A DNA stretch of 14,645 nucleotides from Candidatus Delongbacteria bacterium (lineage in GTDB: Bacteria; UBA4055), in contig JAFGVM010000086.1 in assembly GCA_016937995.1 (NCBI GenBank), forward strand, positions 1 to 14,645, written 5' to 3'. The notes beneath the pieces were generated by a model that did no database searches, was not told the origin of the DNA, and worked only from the letters and a program-made list of their open reading frames with translations. This document shows, one piece after another, positions 14,149 through 14,645 of this stretch. Position numbers and translations under genes: made by a program. Each line of letters begins with the position of its first letter. Position 1 is the stretch's first letter.

Positions 14149-14535
14149 TTAAAGTTTACTATGATCAGTCCACATGCGTTCGCACCGATCTATCCAGAGT
14201 TTTTGATAGTCGGTTCTATTTAAAATTCTCCCGTCAAGATCTGAGATCGTTGTTATTTTTTCACTTAGACACCATTTTACACAAACTTTATACAGATCCC
14301 AGTTAAGTTCATCTTCATCCCAGATGACTTTTGCTTTTTTTATACCTAATTTATTTAGAGCATACAATCTTGTGTGTCCGTCTGTGATAACTATTTTTTT
14401 ATCGAGTAATTTTATTGGGATCGGGTCATATGAGTTTATATCATTTGTGAGTTTAGTATTTACTGCTGCAAGTTTTTCTTCAGAGATGTACAATTGGCTT
14501 GGTTGGAGAGATGATATTGGTTTTAGAAGTGGCAT
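14149..14535 (-). CDS. Small stand-alone ParB-like N-terminal-domain protein
   Basis: 128 residues. The N-terminus, with LQPSQLYISEEKL (10-22), is typical of a family of small ParB/Srx-fold proteins. YDPIPIKLLDKKIVITDGHTRLYAL (36-60) carries the G-H-T-R motif that replaces the G-E-R-R nucleotide-binding loop of true ParB proteins. WDEDELNWDLYKVCVKWC (72-89) and DLDGRIL...LWIDRC (99-118) complete the family pattern. There is no helix-turn-helix DNA-binding domain or dimerisation domain as in chromosomal ParB (about 290 residues), so it is not a partition protein. Related stand-alone proteins are, from memory, somewhat longer (about 170-190), making this a compact version. Nucleotide (CTP/ATP) binding is possible from the fold but not shown. 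The family start motif lies immediately after the chosen ATG; the ribosome binding site is weak. Function unknown. Confidence 0.8.
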   Translation of the reverse strand: MPLLKPISSLQPSQLYISEEKLAAVNTKLTNDINSYDPIPIKLLDKKIVITDGHTRLYALNKLGIKKAKVIWDEDELNWDLYKVCVKWCLSEKITTISDLDGRILNRTDYQKLWIDRCERMWTDHSKL

Positions 14536-14645
14536 GGTCTTTTTTTCTTGTAAACATATGGTTAAGTATTAAACTGTGCTAAAGCATTCGGACCCATAGA
14601 TGATCACGTTGCGCCATTTTGCCAATGTTGTGGAAGTGTACACAA
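14536..14645. other. Right-edge region without an assignable gene
   Basis: From about 14577 the sequence is less AT-rich than the rest of the window. Frames on both strands are open to the edge: plus-strand codons ending ...APFCQCCGSVH, and a minus-strand frame ending ...VIIYGSECFSTV at a TAA (14571-14569). Either could be part of a gene mostly outside the window. The visible part is too short to decide. The ParB-like gene's promoter would also lie here. Confidence 0.3.

Noticed and set aside
14600-14645. Plus-strand gene starting at ATG 14600
   Set aside because: Only 15 codons are visible and there is no ribosome binding site; other frames are open as well.

Overview
This AT-rich window most likely comes from a Gram-negative bacterium of the Fibrobacterota-Chlorobiota-Bacteroidota neighbourhood, for example an uncultivated candidate phylum related to Cloacimonadota or Delongbacteria. 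That placement is inference. It rests on the style of the exported Gly/Asn-rich repeat proteins, the large GLUG-repeat surface protein and the low GC. No rRNA, tRNA or other phylogenetic marker is present.

Bases 1-8172 hold five co-directional paralogues, the first cut by the left window edge. They are packed with gaps of 8 to 33 bases and look like one operon. The four complete ones share one plan: a signal peptide, a conserved mature leader of about 63 residues, a run of about 9-14 imperfect 17-residue Gly/Asn repeats (consensus roughly NVFIGYxAGYxNxTG), a short conserved exit segment (LYIDNS...PLIYGDF) and then a C-terminal 'tip' that differs in each gene. The tips are a degenerate S74-type chaperone domain (gene 1), a beta-repeat shaft plus coiled coil (gene 2), an intact S74-type chaperone domain (gene 3), an H-type-lectin-like domain (gene 4) and a GVYG repeat followed by a conserved domain of unknown function (gene 5). 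The layout resembles phage tail fibres and trimeric adhesins: constant base, repetitive shaft, interchangeable tip. Nearby copies share stretches of perfect DNA identity, which suggests recent duplication or gene conversion.

A 91-base gap with a CRP/FNR-like palindrome and a strong ribosome binding site precedes a 994-residue exported protein (8264-11248). It has a tandemly duplicated GLUG block and a C-terminal fibronectin-III-like domain, so it is another probable surface protein. A 15-bp perfect hairpin (11291-11323) serves as a bidirectional terminator between it and a convergent gene for an exported two-lobe M16 zinc peptidase (13931-11340).

Beyond a 217-base spacer, also on the minus strand, lies a small stand-alone ParB-like domain protein (14535-14149). 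The last 70 bases or so differ in composition, and no gene can be assigned there with confidence. The window as a whole reads as a cell-surface/secretion locus: a set of putative fibre or adhesin proteins with diversified tips, a large repeat surface protein and a periplasmic or outer-membrane-associated peptidase. It does not look like a mobile element or a phage.
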